From Muricea muricata (Eukaryota > Cnidaria > Anthozoa > Malacalcyonacea > Plexauridae), in NCBI GenBank assembly GCA_963855995.1, contig OY979716.1:55767907-55831906 (forward strand): a stretch of DNA of 64,000 bases. Reading direction: 5' to 3'. Both the position numbers and the translations under genes were made by a program. This document shows, in pieces, positions 1-8,786 of the stretch (the stretch's first letter is position 1; each line of letters begins with the position of its first letter). Below the pieces are notes generated by a model. The model was given only the letters and a program-made list of their open reading frames with translations, was not told the origin of the DNA and ran no database searches.

Positions 1-164
1 TCAATTTCACTCAGTCACAAATTCAAAACGAATTTAAATTAGTATCAATCAATTTATGTGTAGACTTCTCGTTTTTGCAGGAGAGCCACTGCATGTGTAA
101 TAGTATTAACAGCATGTTTGCCATTTGGTATAATTCAAACTATGGTTCCAGTACGATTACCTAA

Positions 165-290
165 TTCTAGAAAAAGTTAAAATTAGCTGGGGAAATCTGT
201 AATGAATTTGTAGACAACCCTTCATCGAAGGTACGACAATTACATCATCTTCTAGAACGAATTCTTCTAGAAAAAATTGATTTCTCCAGC
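165..290. repeat. Palindrome cluster and long inverted repeat
   Basis: Two arms, 186-197 and 279-290, are reverse complements except for one G-T position, with an 81-nt interval. Inside it, TCTAGAA and TTCTAGA at 251-257 and 265-271 are perfect inverted arms around a 7-nt centre containing GAATTC. A third TTCTAGAA lies at 165-172. The group recurs in nearly every unit. Unit 3 has lost the left arm and one palindrome through a local rearrangement. Function is unknown; TTCnnGAA is also the heat-shock-element half-site pair. Confidence 0.6.
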
Positions 291-356
291 ACTGGTGAGC
301 AATGTAGTCAATATAAACATTCTCAATAGCAATTTTTAAAAAAGAACAAGAGGAAG

Positions 357-360
357 AAAA
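357..360 (-). terminator. Pol III terminator of tRNA-Asn (unit 1 example)
   Basis: Four T on the minus strand directly follow the discriminator base. A second T6 run lies further downstream in the spacer. Unit 40 has T7 here. Confidence 0.75.
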
Positions 361-384
361 CGTCCCTGGATGGATTTGAACCAT

Positions 385-417
<33 letters not shown>

Positions 418-434
418 CATTGCGCCACAGAGAC
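361..434 (-). tRNA. tRNA-Asn-GTT: tRNA-Asn (GTT), unit 1 (reference copy)
   Basis: This elongator tRNA decodes AAC and AAU. The 74-nt gene folds as a full cloverleaf: acceptor GTCTCTG/CAGGGAC with one T-G pair, D-stem GCGC/GCGC, anticodon stem TTCGG/CCGAA around loop CTGTTAA, T-stem GATGG/CCATC with loop TTCAAAT, and discriminator G. There is no intron and no encoded CCA. A and B boxes are intact. Confidence 0.98.
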
Positions 435-563
435 TTTTGCAAGATGTGAAAGTGCAGGTCACGTGCAAGATTAATCAAATGCCTTGCAAGATATGGACAT
501 ATAGTTTAGACCTCAATGAACTGAAATGCTGGTGTAACTAAGCACGTGGTAAAAAAATTTAAG
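435..563. promoter_or_regulatory. Asn-iMet intergenic spacer with two CACGTG motifs
   Basis: This is the 5' flank of Asn and the 3' flank of the initiator gene. It holds CACGTG palindromes at 460-465 and 543-548 and a heptamer GCAAGAT three times (439-445, 465-471, 486-492). All are present in most units. CACGTG is the E-box bound by Myc/Max-type bHLH factors in animals; binding here is inference. Confidence 0.4.
551..557 (-). terminator. Pol III terminator of initiator tRNA-Met (unit 1 example)
   Basis: Seven T on the minus strand begin 6 nt after the 3' end of the initiator gene. This is the strongest terminator in the unit and is conserved in all copies I read. Confidence 0.85.
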
Positions 564-635
564 TAGCAGAGAGTGGTTTCGATCCACCGACCTCTGGGTT
601 ACGGGCCCAGCACGCTTCCACTGCGCCACTCTGCT
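564..635 (-). tRNA. tRNA-iMet(CGT variant): Initiator tRNA body with CGT anticodon, unit 1 (reference CGT copy)
   Basis: The 72-nt body is a eukaryotic initiator: acceptor AGCAGAG/CTCTGCT with A1-T72, D-stem GCGC/GCGT, anticodon stem CTGGG/CCCAG with the three G-C pairs, C33, T-loop ATCGAAA with A54 and A60, and discriminator A. The loop reads CCCGTAA, so the anticodon is CGT (cognate codon ACG) instead of CAT. All other positions match the CAT consensus. MetRS normally needs CAU, so charging is uncertain. An automated caller may label it Thr(CGT). Confidence 0.93.
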
Positions 636-834
636 TAATTTGCTAAATTGCATGCGTGGTTATGCATAAGCTAACTCAAATTAATTAATTAACAAAATAA
701 TACGATATTATATTTTCCTTTTATCTAAGAAAATCCTATCTCTAAAGTTTCTCGTCTTCTAATTAAGCTTCACCTACCATTTTTTATTCCAAAACACCTG
801 CATTCTTGAGATGAATAGATGTGTGCAGCTTGCT
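636..834. other. iMet-to-Gln-relic spacer
   Basis: AT-rich spacer of about 200 bp, the 5' flank of the initiator gene. It contains ATGCATAAGC and a TTAATTAATTAA run that loses one 4-bp repeat in units 20, 23 and 36, and an AT-rich ATATTATATTTT stretch. No gene is seen. Confidence 0.7.
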
Positions 835-906
835 GGTTTCCTGGTGTCATGGTTAGCACTTTTGACTTTTAATCCAAGAATCCAAATTGAAATCTTGGCA
901 GTAAAT
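835..906 (+). pseudogene. tRNA-Gln-like relic, unit 1 (reference copy)
   Basis: This aligns along its length with animal tRNA-Gln: GGTTTCC, then TGGTGTCATGGTTAGCAC as D-arm, an anticodon arm with loop CTTTTAA, and T-arm loop TTGAAAT. The acceptor strands (GGTTTCC against CAGTAAA) barely pair, the anticodon stem has a T-C mismatch, position 14 is C, and the B box is poor. The anticodon position reads TTT instead of the Gln TTG. It is probably a dead tRNA-Gln carried in the unit. Confidence 0.6.
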
Positions 907-965
907 GCTATTATTTTGTACTTTTTGCCGCTCTATTCCGTAAAAATACTTTAAACTCGTGCCCG

Positions 966-1036
966 GCTTACTTCTCAAGCACTATTATTCTCGCCTAGTT
1001 TGGGAGAAGTCACGCTTCGGTTCCCGTACAATCCCA
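966..1036 (+). pseudogene. Possible tRNA-Gly-like relic (one per unit)
   Basis: ATTCTCGCCT at 987-996 and TTCGGTTCCCG at 1016-1026 match the anticodon arm and T-loop region of animal tRNA-Gly(GCC), at about the right spacing. The 5' half and acceptor match only weakly, and the anticodon is not GCC. It also contains a perfect 7-bp inverted repeat ACTTCTC/GAGAAGT (970-976, 1004-1010). It recurs about 130 nt downstream of each Gln-like relic. It could be chance similarity. Confidence 0.3.
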
Positions 1037-1438
1037 TGATTTAGCCTATTCAAAAAGTTTGAAAACGAAGCACGATTAAACTATTTTGTTTCTGGCAAAC
1101 AAATGTCCACAAACGTGCTATTTTCTTCCGTCATACATAAAAATTTCATCACGGTTCCATTCGCGGAAATCAGATAACTGGATGTTGATATAGAAGTGTT
1201 ATACCATATGATTCCTGCATTGTTGCAAATGTTCTGGTTGTTCGAAGCGCATTATTGGAAAACATACAAAAGAGAAAATACAGTATGGAACAGGCCTGTA
1301 ATAAAAAGCAAGACCGATAAAAGGAAATATACTTGAAACAAAGCATGAAAAAGTTTGACTTTCACATTTGAAACAGCGAAAACTTAATTCTTTTTATTCA
1401 TCCACACGAAACTACTACTCAATTCAAAATTACTTCCT
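1037..1438. other. Gly-like patch to Ile spacer
   Basis: About 400 bp of AT-rich spacer. A plus-strand frame of 77 codons starts at an ATG here (1104 in this unit) but is broken by TAA in unit 1 and in many others, so I do not call a gene. No RNA gene is recognised. Confidence 0.65.
1426..1429 (-). terminator. Pol III terminator of tRNA-Ile (unit 1 example)
   Basis: Four T on the minus strand, 10 nt beyond the discriminator. This minimal terminator is conserved in the units. Confidence 0.6.
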
Positions 1439-1511
1439 TGGTCTGTGTGAGGATCGAACTCACGACATTGGCGTTATTAGCACCACGCTCTACCTACTGA
1501 GCTAACAGACC
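1439..1511 (-). tRNA. tRNA-Ile-AAT: tRNA-Ile (AAT), unit 1 (reference copy)
   Basis: Decodes Ile codons after A34 is changed to inosine, as is usual in eukaryotes. The 73-nt cloverleaf has acceptor GGTCTGT/ACAGACC, D-stem GCTC/GAGC, anticodon stem TGGTG/CGCCA around CTAATAA, T-stem GTGAG/CTCAC with loop TTCGATC, and discriminator A. A and B boxes are intact. There is no intron. Confidence 0.98.
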
Positions 1512-1942
1512 AACCATTTCAAATGTGTAGATAAAACGTTATTGTTGTAATCCAAGCACTGAAAATTTTCTCTTGTTTCGTATCAATTTCACTCAGTCAC
1601 AAATTCAAAACGAATTTAAATTAGTATCAATCAATTTATGTGTAGACTTCTCGTTTTTGCAGGAGAGCCACTGCATGTGTAATAATATTAACAGCATGTT
1701 TGCCATTTGGTATAATTCAAACTATGGTTCTAGTACGAGTACCTAATTCTAGAAAAAGTTAAAATTAGCTGGGGAAATCTGTAATGAATTTGTAGACAAC
1801 CCTTCATCGAAGGTATGACAATTACATCATCTTCTAGAACGAATTCTTCTAGAAAAAATTAATTTCTCTAGCACTGGTGAGCAATGTAGTCAATATAAAC
1901 ATTCTCAATAGCAATTTTTAAAAAAGAACAAGAGGAAGAAAA
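1512..1942. other. Ile-to-Asn spacer
   Basis: About 430 bp, the longest gene-free stretch in the unit. It is the 5' flank of Ile on one side and the 3' flank of Asn on the other. It holds the TTCTAGAA cluster and inverted repeat described at 165-290. Short frames here are not supported as genes. A splice-donor-like GGTGAG followed by CAATTTTTAA was noted but no snRNA or spliced-leader gene can be supported. Confidence 0.65.
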
Positions 1943-1966
1943 CGTCCCTGGATGGATTTGAACCAT

Positions 1967-1999
<33 letters not shown>

Positions 2000-2016
2000 C
2001 ATTGCGCCACAGAGAC
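1943..2016 (-). tRNA. tRNA-Asn-GTT: tRNA-Asn (GTT), unit 2
   Basis: No change seen from the unit 1 gene. Confidence 0.97.
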
Positions 2017-2145
2017 TTTCGCAAGATGTGAAAGTGCAGGTCACGTGCAAGATTAATCAAATGCCTTGCAAGATATGGACATATAGTTTAGACCTCAATG
2101 AATTGAAATGCTGGTGTAACTAAGCACGTGGTAAAAAAATTTAAG

Positions 2146-2217
2146 TAGCAGAGAGTGGTTTCGATCCACCGACCTCTGGGTTATGGGCCCAGCACGCTTC
2201 CACTGCGCCACTCTGCT
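2146..2217 (-). tRNA. tRNA-iMet-CAT: Initiator tRNA-Met (CAT), unit 2 (reference CAT copy)
   Basis: Starts translation at AUG with eIF2. Same body as the unit 1 copy but with loop CCCATAA, anticodon CAT. All stems, C33, A54 and C56 are intact, so this is one of ten clean CAT copies (units 2, 3, 4, 14, 31, 32, 34, 36, 39, 41). Confidence 0.98.
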
Positions 2218-2416
2218 TAATTTGCTAAATTGCATGCGTGGTTATGCATAAGCTAACTCAAATTAATTAATTAACAAAATAATACGATATTATATTTTCC
2301 TTTTATCTAAGAAAGTCCTATCTCTAAAGTTTCTCGTCTTCTAACTAAGCTTCACCTACCATTTTTTATTCCAAAACACCTGCATTCTTGAGATGAATAG
2401 ATGTGTGCAGCTTGCT

Positions 2417-2488
2417 GGTTTCCTGGTGTCATGCTTAGCACTTTTGACTTTTAATCCAAGAATCCAAATTGAAATCTTGGCAGTAAAT
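2417..2488 (+). pseudogene. tRNA-Gln-like relic, unit 2
   Basis: D-loop reads CATGC, so position 19 is C; this is the commoner form (31 of 40) and faces G56 in the T-loop. Confidence 0.55.
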
Positions 2489-3020
2489 GCTATTATTTTG
2501 TACTTTTTGCCGCTCTATTCCGTAAAAATACTTTAAACTCGTGCCCGGCTTACTTCTCAAGCGCTATTATTCTCGCCTAGTTTGGGAGAAGTCACGCTTC
2601 GGTTCCCGTACAATCCCATGATTTAGCCTATTCAAAAAGTTTGAAAACGAAGCACGATAAAACTATTTTGTTTCTGGCAAACAAATGTCCACAAACGTGC
2701 TATTTTCTTCCATCATACATAAAAATTTGATCACGGTTCCATTTGCGGAAATCAGACAACTTGATGTTGATATAGAAGTGTTATACTATATGATTCCTGC
2801 ATTGTTGCAAATGTTCTGGTTGTTCGAAGCGCATTATTGGAAAACATACAAAAGAGAAAATACAGTATGGAACAGGCCTGTAATAAAAAGCAAGACCGAT
2901 AAAAGGAAATATACTTGAAACAAAGCATGAAAAAGTTTGACTTTCACATTTGAAACAGCGAAAACTTAATTCTTTTTATTCATCCACACGAAACTACTAC
3001 TCAATTCAAAATTACTTCCT

Positions 3021-3093
3021 TGGTCTGTGCGAGGATCGAACTCACGACATTGGCGTTATTAGCACCACGCTCTACCTACTGAGCTAACAGACC
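3021..3093 (-). tRNA. tRNA-Ile-AAT: tRNA-Ile (AAT), unit 2
   Basis: A64 changed to G, giving a T-G pair in the T-stem; otherwise intact. Confidence 0.96.
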
Positions 3094-3319
3094 AACCATT
3101 TCAAATGTGTAGATAAAACGTTATTGTTGTAATCCAAGCACTGAAAATTTTCTCTTGTTTCGTATCAATTTCACTCAGTCACAAATTCAAAACGAATTTA
3201 AATTAGTATCAATCAATTTATGTGTAGACTTCTCGTTTTTGCAGGAGAGCCACTGCATGTGTAATAGTATTAACAGCATGTTTGCCATTTGGTATAATTC
3301 AAACTATGGTTCTAGTACG

Positions 3320-3360
3320 ATTACCTAATCGTAGACAACCCTTGTAGACAACCCTTCATC
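3320..3360. repeat. Local rearrangement in the unit 2/3 spacer
   Basis: A 13-bp GTAGACAACCCTT is duplicated head to tail (3331-3343, 3344-3356) and about 43 bp of the usual sequence is missing, making this unit 30 bp short. The lost piece includes one TTCTAGAA palindrome and the left arm of the long inverted repeat. Confidence 0.85.
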
Positions 3361-3494
3361 GAAGGTATGACAATTACATCATCTTCTAGAACGAATTCTT
3401 CTAGAAAAAATTAATTTCTCCAGCACTGGTGAGCAATGTAGTCAATATAAACATTCTCAATAGCAATTTTTAAAAAAGAACAAGAGGAAGAAAA

Positions 3495-3568
3495 CGTCCC
3501 TGGATGGATTTGAACCATCAACCTTTCGGATAACAGCCGAACGCGCTAACCCATTGCGCCACAGAGAC
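3495..3568 (-). tRNA. tRNA-Asn-GTT: tRNA-Asn (GTT), unit 3, A38T
   Basis: Anticodon loop reads CTGTTAT; the anticodon itself is unchanged. Confidence 0.95.
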
Positions 3569-3697
3569 TTTCGCAAGATGTGAAAGTGCAGGTCACGTGC
3601 AAGATTAATCAAATGCCTTGCAAGATATGGACATATAGTTTAGACCTCAATGAACTGAAATGCTGGTGTAACTAAGCACGTGGTAAAAAAATTTAAG

Positions 3698-3769
3698 TAG
3701 CAGAGAGTGGTTTCGATCCACCGACCTCTGGGTTATGGGCCCAGCACGCTTCCACTGCGCCACTCTGCT
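3698..3769 (-). tRNA. tRNA-iMet-CAT: Initiator tRNA-Met (CAT), unit 3
   Basis: Clean CAT copy. Confidence 0.97.
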
Positions 3770-3968
3770 TAATTTGCTAAATTGCATGCGTGGTTATGCA
3801 TAAGCTAACTCAAATTAATTAATTAACAAAATAATACGATATTATATTTTCCTTTTATCTAAGAAAATCCTATCTCTAAAGTTTCTCGTCTTCTAATTAA
3901 GCTTCACCTACCATTTTTTATTCCAAAACACCTGCATTCTTGAGATGAATAGATGTGTGCAGCTTGCT

Positions 3969-4040
3969 GGTTTCCTGGTGTCATGCTTAGCACTTTTGAC
4001 TTTTAATCCAAGAATCCAAATTGAAATCTTGGCAGTAAAT
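3969..4040 (+). pseudogene. tRNA-Gln-like relic, unit 3
   Basis: CATGC form. Confidence 0.55.
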
Positions 4041-4572
4041 GCTATTATTTTGTACTTTTTGCCGCTCTATTCCGTAAAAATACTTTAAACTTGTGCCCGG
4101 CTTACTTCTCAAGCGCTATTATTCTCGCCTAGTTTGGGAGAAGTCACGCTTCGGTTCCCGTACAATCCCATGATTTAGCCTATTCAAAAAGTTTGAAAAC
4201 GAAGCACGATTAAACTATTTTGTTTCTGGCAAACAAATGTCCACAAACGTGCTATTTTCTTCCGTCATACATAAAAATTTCATCACGGTTCCATTTGCGG
4301 AAATCAGACAACTTGATGTTGATATAGAAGTGTTATACTATATGATTCCTGCATTGTTGCAAATGTTCTGGTTGTTCGAAGCGCATTATTGGAAAACATA
4401 CAAAAGAGAAAATACAGTATGGAACAGGCCTGTAATAAAAAGCAAGACCGATAAAAGGAAATATACTTGAAACAAAGCATGAAAAAGTTTGACTTTCACA
4501 TTTGAAACAGCGAAAAATTAATTCTTTTTATTCATCCACACGAAACTACTACTCAATTCAAAATTACTTCCT

Positions 4573-4645
4573 TGGTCTGTGTGAGGATCGAACTCACGAC
4601 ATTGGCGTTATTAGCACCACGCCCTACCTACTGAGCTAACAGACC
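4573..4645 (-). tRNA. tRNA-Ile-AAT: tRNA-Ile (AAT), unit 3
   Basis: A23 changed to G, giving a T-G pair in the D-stem. Confidence 0.96.
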
Positions 4646-5076
4646 AACCATTTCAAATGTGTAGATAAAACGTTATTGTTGTAATCCAAGCACTGAAAAT
4701 TTTCTCTTGTTTCGTATCAATTTCACTCAGTCACAAATTCAAAACGAATTTAAATTAGTATCAATCAATTTATGTGTAGACTTCTCCTTTTTGCAGGAGA
4801 GCCACTGCATGTGTAATAGTATTAACAGCATGTTTGCCATTTGGTATAATTCAAACTATGGTTCCAGTACGATTACCTAATTCTAGAAAAAGTTAAAATT
4901 AGCTGGGGAAATCTGTAATGAATTTGTAGACAACCCTTCATCGAAGGTACGACAATTACATCATCTTCTAGAACGAATTCTTCTAGAAAAAATTGATTTC
5001 TCCAGCACTGGTGAGCAATGTAGTCAATATAAACATTCTCAATAGCAATTTTTAAAAAAGAACAAGAGGAAGAAAA

Positions 5077-5100
5077 CGTCCCTGGATGGATTTGAACCAT

Positions 5101-5133
<33 letters not shown>

Positions 5134-5150
5134 CATTGCGCCACAGAGAC
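5077..5150 (-). tRNA. tRNA-Asn-GTT: tRNA-Asn (GTT), unit 4
   Basis: Same as unit 1. Confidence 0.97.
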
Positions 5151-5279
5151 TTTCGCAAGATGTGAAAGTGCAGGTCACGTGCAAGATTAATCAAATGCCT
5201 TGCACGATATGGACATATAGTTTAGACCTCAATGAACTGAAATGCTGGTGTAACTAAGCACGTGGTAAAAAAATTTAAG

Positions 5280-5351
5280 TAGCAGAGAGTGGTTTCGATC
5301 CACCGACCTCTGGGTTATGGGCCCAGCACGCTTCCACTGCGCCACTCTGCT
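5280..5351 (-). tRNA. tRNA-iMet-CAT: Initiator tRNA-Met (CAT), unit 4
   Basis: Clean CAT copy. Confidence 0.97.
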
Positions 5352-5550
5352 TAATTTGCTAAATTGCATGCGTGGTTATGCATAAGCTAACTCAAATTAA
5401 TTAATTAACAAAATAATACGATATTATATTTTCCTTTTATCTAAGAAAATCCTATCTCTAAAGTTTCTCGTCTTCTAATTAAGCTTCACCTACCATTTTT
5501 TATTCCAAAACACCTGCATTCTTGAGATGAATAGATGTGTGCAGCTTGCT

Positions 5551-5622
5551 GGTTTCCTGGTGTCATGCTTAGCACTTTTGACTTTTAATCCAAGAATCCA
5601 AATTGAAATCTTGGCAGTAAAT
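5551..5622 (+). pseudogene. tRNA-Gln-like relic, unit 4
   Basis: CATGC form. Confidence 0.55.
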
Positions 5623-6154
5623 GCTATTATTTTGTACTTTTTGCCGCTCTATTCCGTAAAAATACTTTAAACTTGTGCCCGGCTTACTTCTCAAGCGCTA
5701 TTATTCTCGCCTAGTTTGGGAGAAGTCACGCTTCGGTTCCCGTACAATCCCATGATTTAGCCTATTCAAAAAGTTTGAAAACGAAGCACGATTAAACTAT
5801 TTTGTTTCTGGCAAACAAATGTCCACAAACGTGCTATTTTCTTCCGTCATACATAAAAATTTCATCACGGTTCCATTTGCGGAAATCAGACAACTTGATG
5901 TTGATATAGAAGTGTTATACTATATGATTCCTGCATTGTTGCAAATGTTCTGGTTGTTCGAAGCGCATTATTGGAAAACATACAAAAGAGAAAATACAGT
6001 ATGGAACAGGCCTGTAATAAAAAGCAAGACCGATAAAAGGAAATATACTTGAAACAAAGCATGAAAAAGTTTGACTTTCACATTTGAAACAGCGAAAACT
6101 TAATTCTTTTTATTCATTCACACGAAACTACTACTCAATTCAAAATTACTTCCT

Positions 6155-6227
6155 TGGTCTGTGTGAGGATCGAACTCACAACATTGGCGTTATTAGCACC
6201 ACGCTCTACCTACTGAGCTAACAGACC
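6155..6227 (-). tRNA. tRNA-Ile-AAT: tRNA-Ile (AAT), unit 4
   Basis: C48 changed to T, altering the usual G15-C48 contact; stems intact. Confidence 0.95.
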
Positions 6228-6658
6228 AACCATTTCAAATGTGTAGATAAAACGTTATTGTTGTAATCCAAGCACTGAAAATTTTCTCTTGTTTCGTATC
6301 AATTTCACTCAGTCACAAATTCAAAACGAATTTAAATTAGTATGAATCAATTTATGTGTAGACTTCTCGTTTTTGCAGGAGAGCCACTGCATGTGTAATA
6401 GTATTAACAGCATGTTTGCCATTTGGTATAATTCAAACTATGGTTCCAGTACGATTACCTAATTCTAGAAAAAGTTAAAATTAGCTGGGGAAATCTGTAA
6501 TGAATTTGTAGACAACCCTTCATCGAAGGTACAACAATTACATCATCTTCTAGAACGAATTCTTCTAGAAAAAATTGATTTCTCCAGCACTGGTGAGCAA
6601 TGTAGTCAATATAAACATTCTCAATAGCAATTTTTAAAAAAGAAAAAGAGGAAGAAAA

Positions 6659-6732
6659 CGTCCCTGGATGGATTTGAACCATCAACCTTTCGGTTAAAAG
6701 CCGAACGCGCTAACCCATTGCGCCACAGAGAC
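6659..6732 (-). tRNA. tRNA-Asn body with TTT (Lys) anticodon, unit 5
   Basis: Position 34 is T instead of G, so the loop reads CTTTTAA and the anticodon would decode AAA/AAG Lys codons. The rest of the Asn body is unchanged. AsnRS relies on the GUU anticodon, so charging identity is uncertain. It is the only such copy among 41. Confidence 0.92.
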
Positions 6733-6861
6733 TTTCGCAAGATGTGAAAGTGCAGGTCACGTGCAAGATTAATCAAATGCCTTGCAAGATATGGACATAT
6801 AGTTTAGACCTCAATGAACTGAAATGCTGGTGTAACTAAGCACGTGGTAAAAAAATTTAAG

Positions 6862-6933
6862 TAGCAGAGAGTGGTTTCAATCCACCGACCTCTGGGTTAT
6901 GGGCCCAGCACGCTTCCACTGCGCCACTCTGCT
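6862..6933 (-). tRNA. tRNA-iMet-CAT: Initiator tRNA-Met (CAT) with C56T, unit 5
   Basis: T-loop reads ATTGAAA: the invariant C56, needed for the G19-C56 contact and for the B box, is T. Anticodon CAT. Probably weak or inactive. Confidence 0.85.
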
Positions 6934-7132
6934 TAATTTTCTAAATTGCATGCGTGGTTATGCATAAGCTAACTCAAATTAATTAATTAACAAAATAATA
7001 CGATACTATATTTTCCTTTTATCTAAGAAAATCCTATCTCTAAAGTTTCTCGTCTTCTAATTAAGCTTCACCTACCATTTTTTATTCCAAAACACCTGCA
7101 TTCTTGAGATGAATAGATGTGTGCAGCTTGCT

Positions 7133-7204
7133 GGTTTCCTGGTGTCATGGTTAGCACTTTTGACTTTTAATCCAAGAATCCAAATTGAAATCTTGGCAGT
7201 AAAT
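7133..7204 (+). pseudogene. tRNA-Gln-like relic, unit 5
   Basis: CATGG form (G18 G19 kept), as in unit 1. Confidence 0.55.
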
Positions 7205-7736
7205 GCTATTATTTTGTACTTTTTGCCGCTCTATTCCGTAAAAATACTTTAAACTCGTGCCCGGCTTACTTCTCAAGCGCTATTATTCTCGCCTAGTTTG
7301 GGAGAAGTCACGCTTCGGTTCCCGTACAATCCCATGATTTAGCCTATTCAAAAAGTTTGAAAACGAAGCACGATTAAACTATTTTGTTTCTGGCAAACAA
7401 ATGTCCACAAACGTGCTATTTTCTTCCGTCATACATAAAACTTTCATCACGGTTCCATTCGCGGAAATCAGATAACTGGATGTTGATATAGAAGTGTTAT
7501 ACCATATGATTCCTGGATTGTTGCAAATGTTCTGGTTGTTCGAAGCGCATTATTGGAAAACATACAAAAGAGAAAATACAGTATGGAACAGGCCTGTAAT
7601 AAAAAGCAAGACCGATAAAAGGAAATATACTTGAAACAAAGCATGAAAAAGCTTGACTTTCACATTTGAAACAGCGAAAACTTAATTCTTTTTATTCATC
7701 CACACGAAACTACTACTCAATTCAAAATTACTTCCT

Positions 7737-7809
7737 TGGTCTGTGTGAGGATGGAACTCACGACATTGGCGTTATTAGCACCACGCTCTACCTACTGAGC
7801 TAACAGACC
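7737..7809 (-). tRNA. tRNA-Ile-AAT: tRNA-Ile (AAT), unit 5, G57C
   Basis: T-loop reads TTCCATC; purine 57 is lost and the B box is altered. Confidence 0.9.
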
Positions 7810-8240
7810 AACCATTTCAAATGTGTAGATAAAACGTTATTGTTGTAATCCAAGCACTGAAAATTTTCTCTTGTTTCGTATCAATTTCACTCAGTCACAA
7901 ATTCAAAACGAATTTAAATTAGTATCAATCAATTTATGTGTAGACTTCTCGTTTTTGCAGGAGAGCCACTGCATGTGTAATAGTATTAACAGCATGTTTG
8001 CCATTTGGTATAATTCAAACTATGGTTCTAGTACGATTACCTAATTCTAGAAAAAGTTAAAATTAGCTGGGGAAATCTGTAATGAATTTGTAGACAACCC
8101 TTCATCGAAGGTATGACAATTACATCATCTTCTAGAACGAATTCTTCTAGAAAAAATTAATTTCTCCAGCACTGGTGAGCAATGTAGTCAATATAAACAT
8201 TCTCAATAGCAATTTTTAAAAAAGAACAAGAGAAAGAAAA

Positions 8241-8314
8241 CGTCCCTGGATGGATTTGAACCATCAACCTTTCGGATAACAGCCGAACGCGCTAACCCAT
8301 TGCGCCACAGAGAC
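8241..8314 (-). tRNA. tRNA-Asn-GTT: tRNA-Asn (GTT), unit 6, A38T
   Basis: Same loop change as unit 3. Confidence 0.95.
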
Positions 8315-8443
8315 TTTCGCAAGATGTGAAAGTGCAGGTCACGTGCAAGATTAATCAAATGCCTTGCAAGATATGGACATATAGTTTAGACCTCAATGAA
8401 CTGAAATGCTGGTGTAACTAAGCACGTGGTAAAAAAATTTAAG

Positions 8444-8515
8444 TAGCAGAGAGTGGTTTCAATCCACCGACCTCTGGGTTATGGGCCCAGCACGCTTCCA
8501 CTGCGCCACTCTGCT
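8444..8515 (-). tRNA. tRNA-iMet-CAT: Initiator tRNA-Met (CAT) with C56T, unit 6
   Basis: C56T as in unit 5, but next to a CATGC relic, unlike the other C56T units. Confidence 0.85.
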
Positions 8516-8714
8516 TAATTTGCTAAATTGCATGCGTGGTTATGCATAAGCTAACTCAAATTAATTAATTAACAAAATAATACGATATTATATTTTCCTT
8601 TTATCTAAGAAAATCCTATCTCTAAAGTTTCTCGTCTTCTAACTAAGCTTCACCTACCATTTTTTATTCCAAAACACCTGCATTCTTGAGATGAATAGAT
8701 GTGTGCAGCTTGCT

Positions 8715-8786
8715 GGTTTCCTGGTGTCATGCTTAGCACTTTTGACTTTTAATCCAAGAATCCAAATTGAAATCTTGGCAGTAAAT
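8715..8786 (+). pseudogene. tRNA-Gln-like relic, unit 6
   Basis: CATGC form. Confidence 0.55.

Larger units (their letters stand above)
1..360. other. Partial spacer at window start (Ile-to-Asn spacer)
   Basis: This is the right-hand part of the spacer described at 1512-1942. It contains three TTCTAGAA palindromes (165-172, 250-257, 265-272) and an inverted repeat (186-197 with 279-290). No gene is seen. A frame running left from within the Asn gene is not considered coding. Confidence 0.8.

Noticed and set aside
157..387. 76-codon minus-strand frame in the Ile-Asn spacer, recurring in many units
   Set aside because: Its start lies inside the tRNA-Asn gene and it reads through the pol III terminator; it is interrupted in other units.
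564..635. Calling the CGT copies ordinary tRNA-Thr genes
   Set aside because: The whole body, including A1-T72, A54, C33 and the three G-C pairs of the anticodon stem, is that of an initiator; only the anticodon matches Thr.
1861..1930. Spliced-leader or snRNA-like arrangement (GGTGAG, then CAATTTTTAA)
   Set aside because: A donor-like hexamer and an Sm-like site are easy to find by chance in AT-rich DNA; no 3' stem-loop or recognisable leader is present.
2685..2918. Repeated 77-codon plus-strand frame (starting ATGTCCACAAAC), present in many units
   Set aside because: About half of the units carry an in-frame TAA at the AGATAAC site, copies differ by spacer-like substitutions, and no domain, Kozak-type signal or splice context supports coding. 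The apparent conservation is that of the whole repeat.
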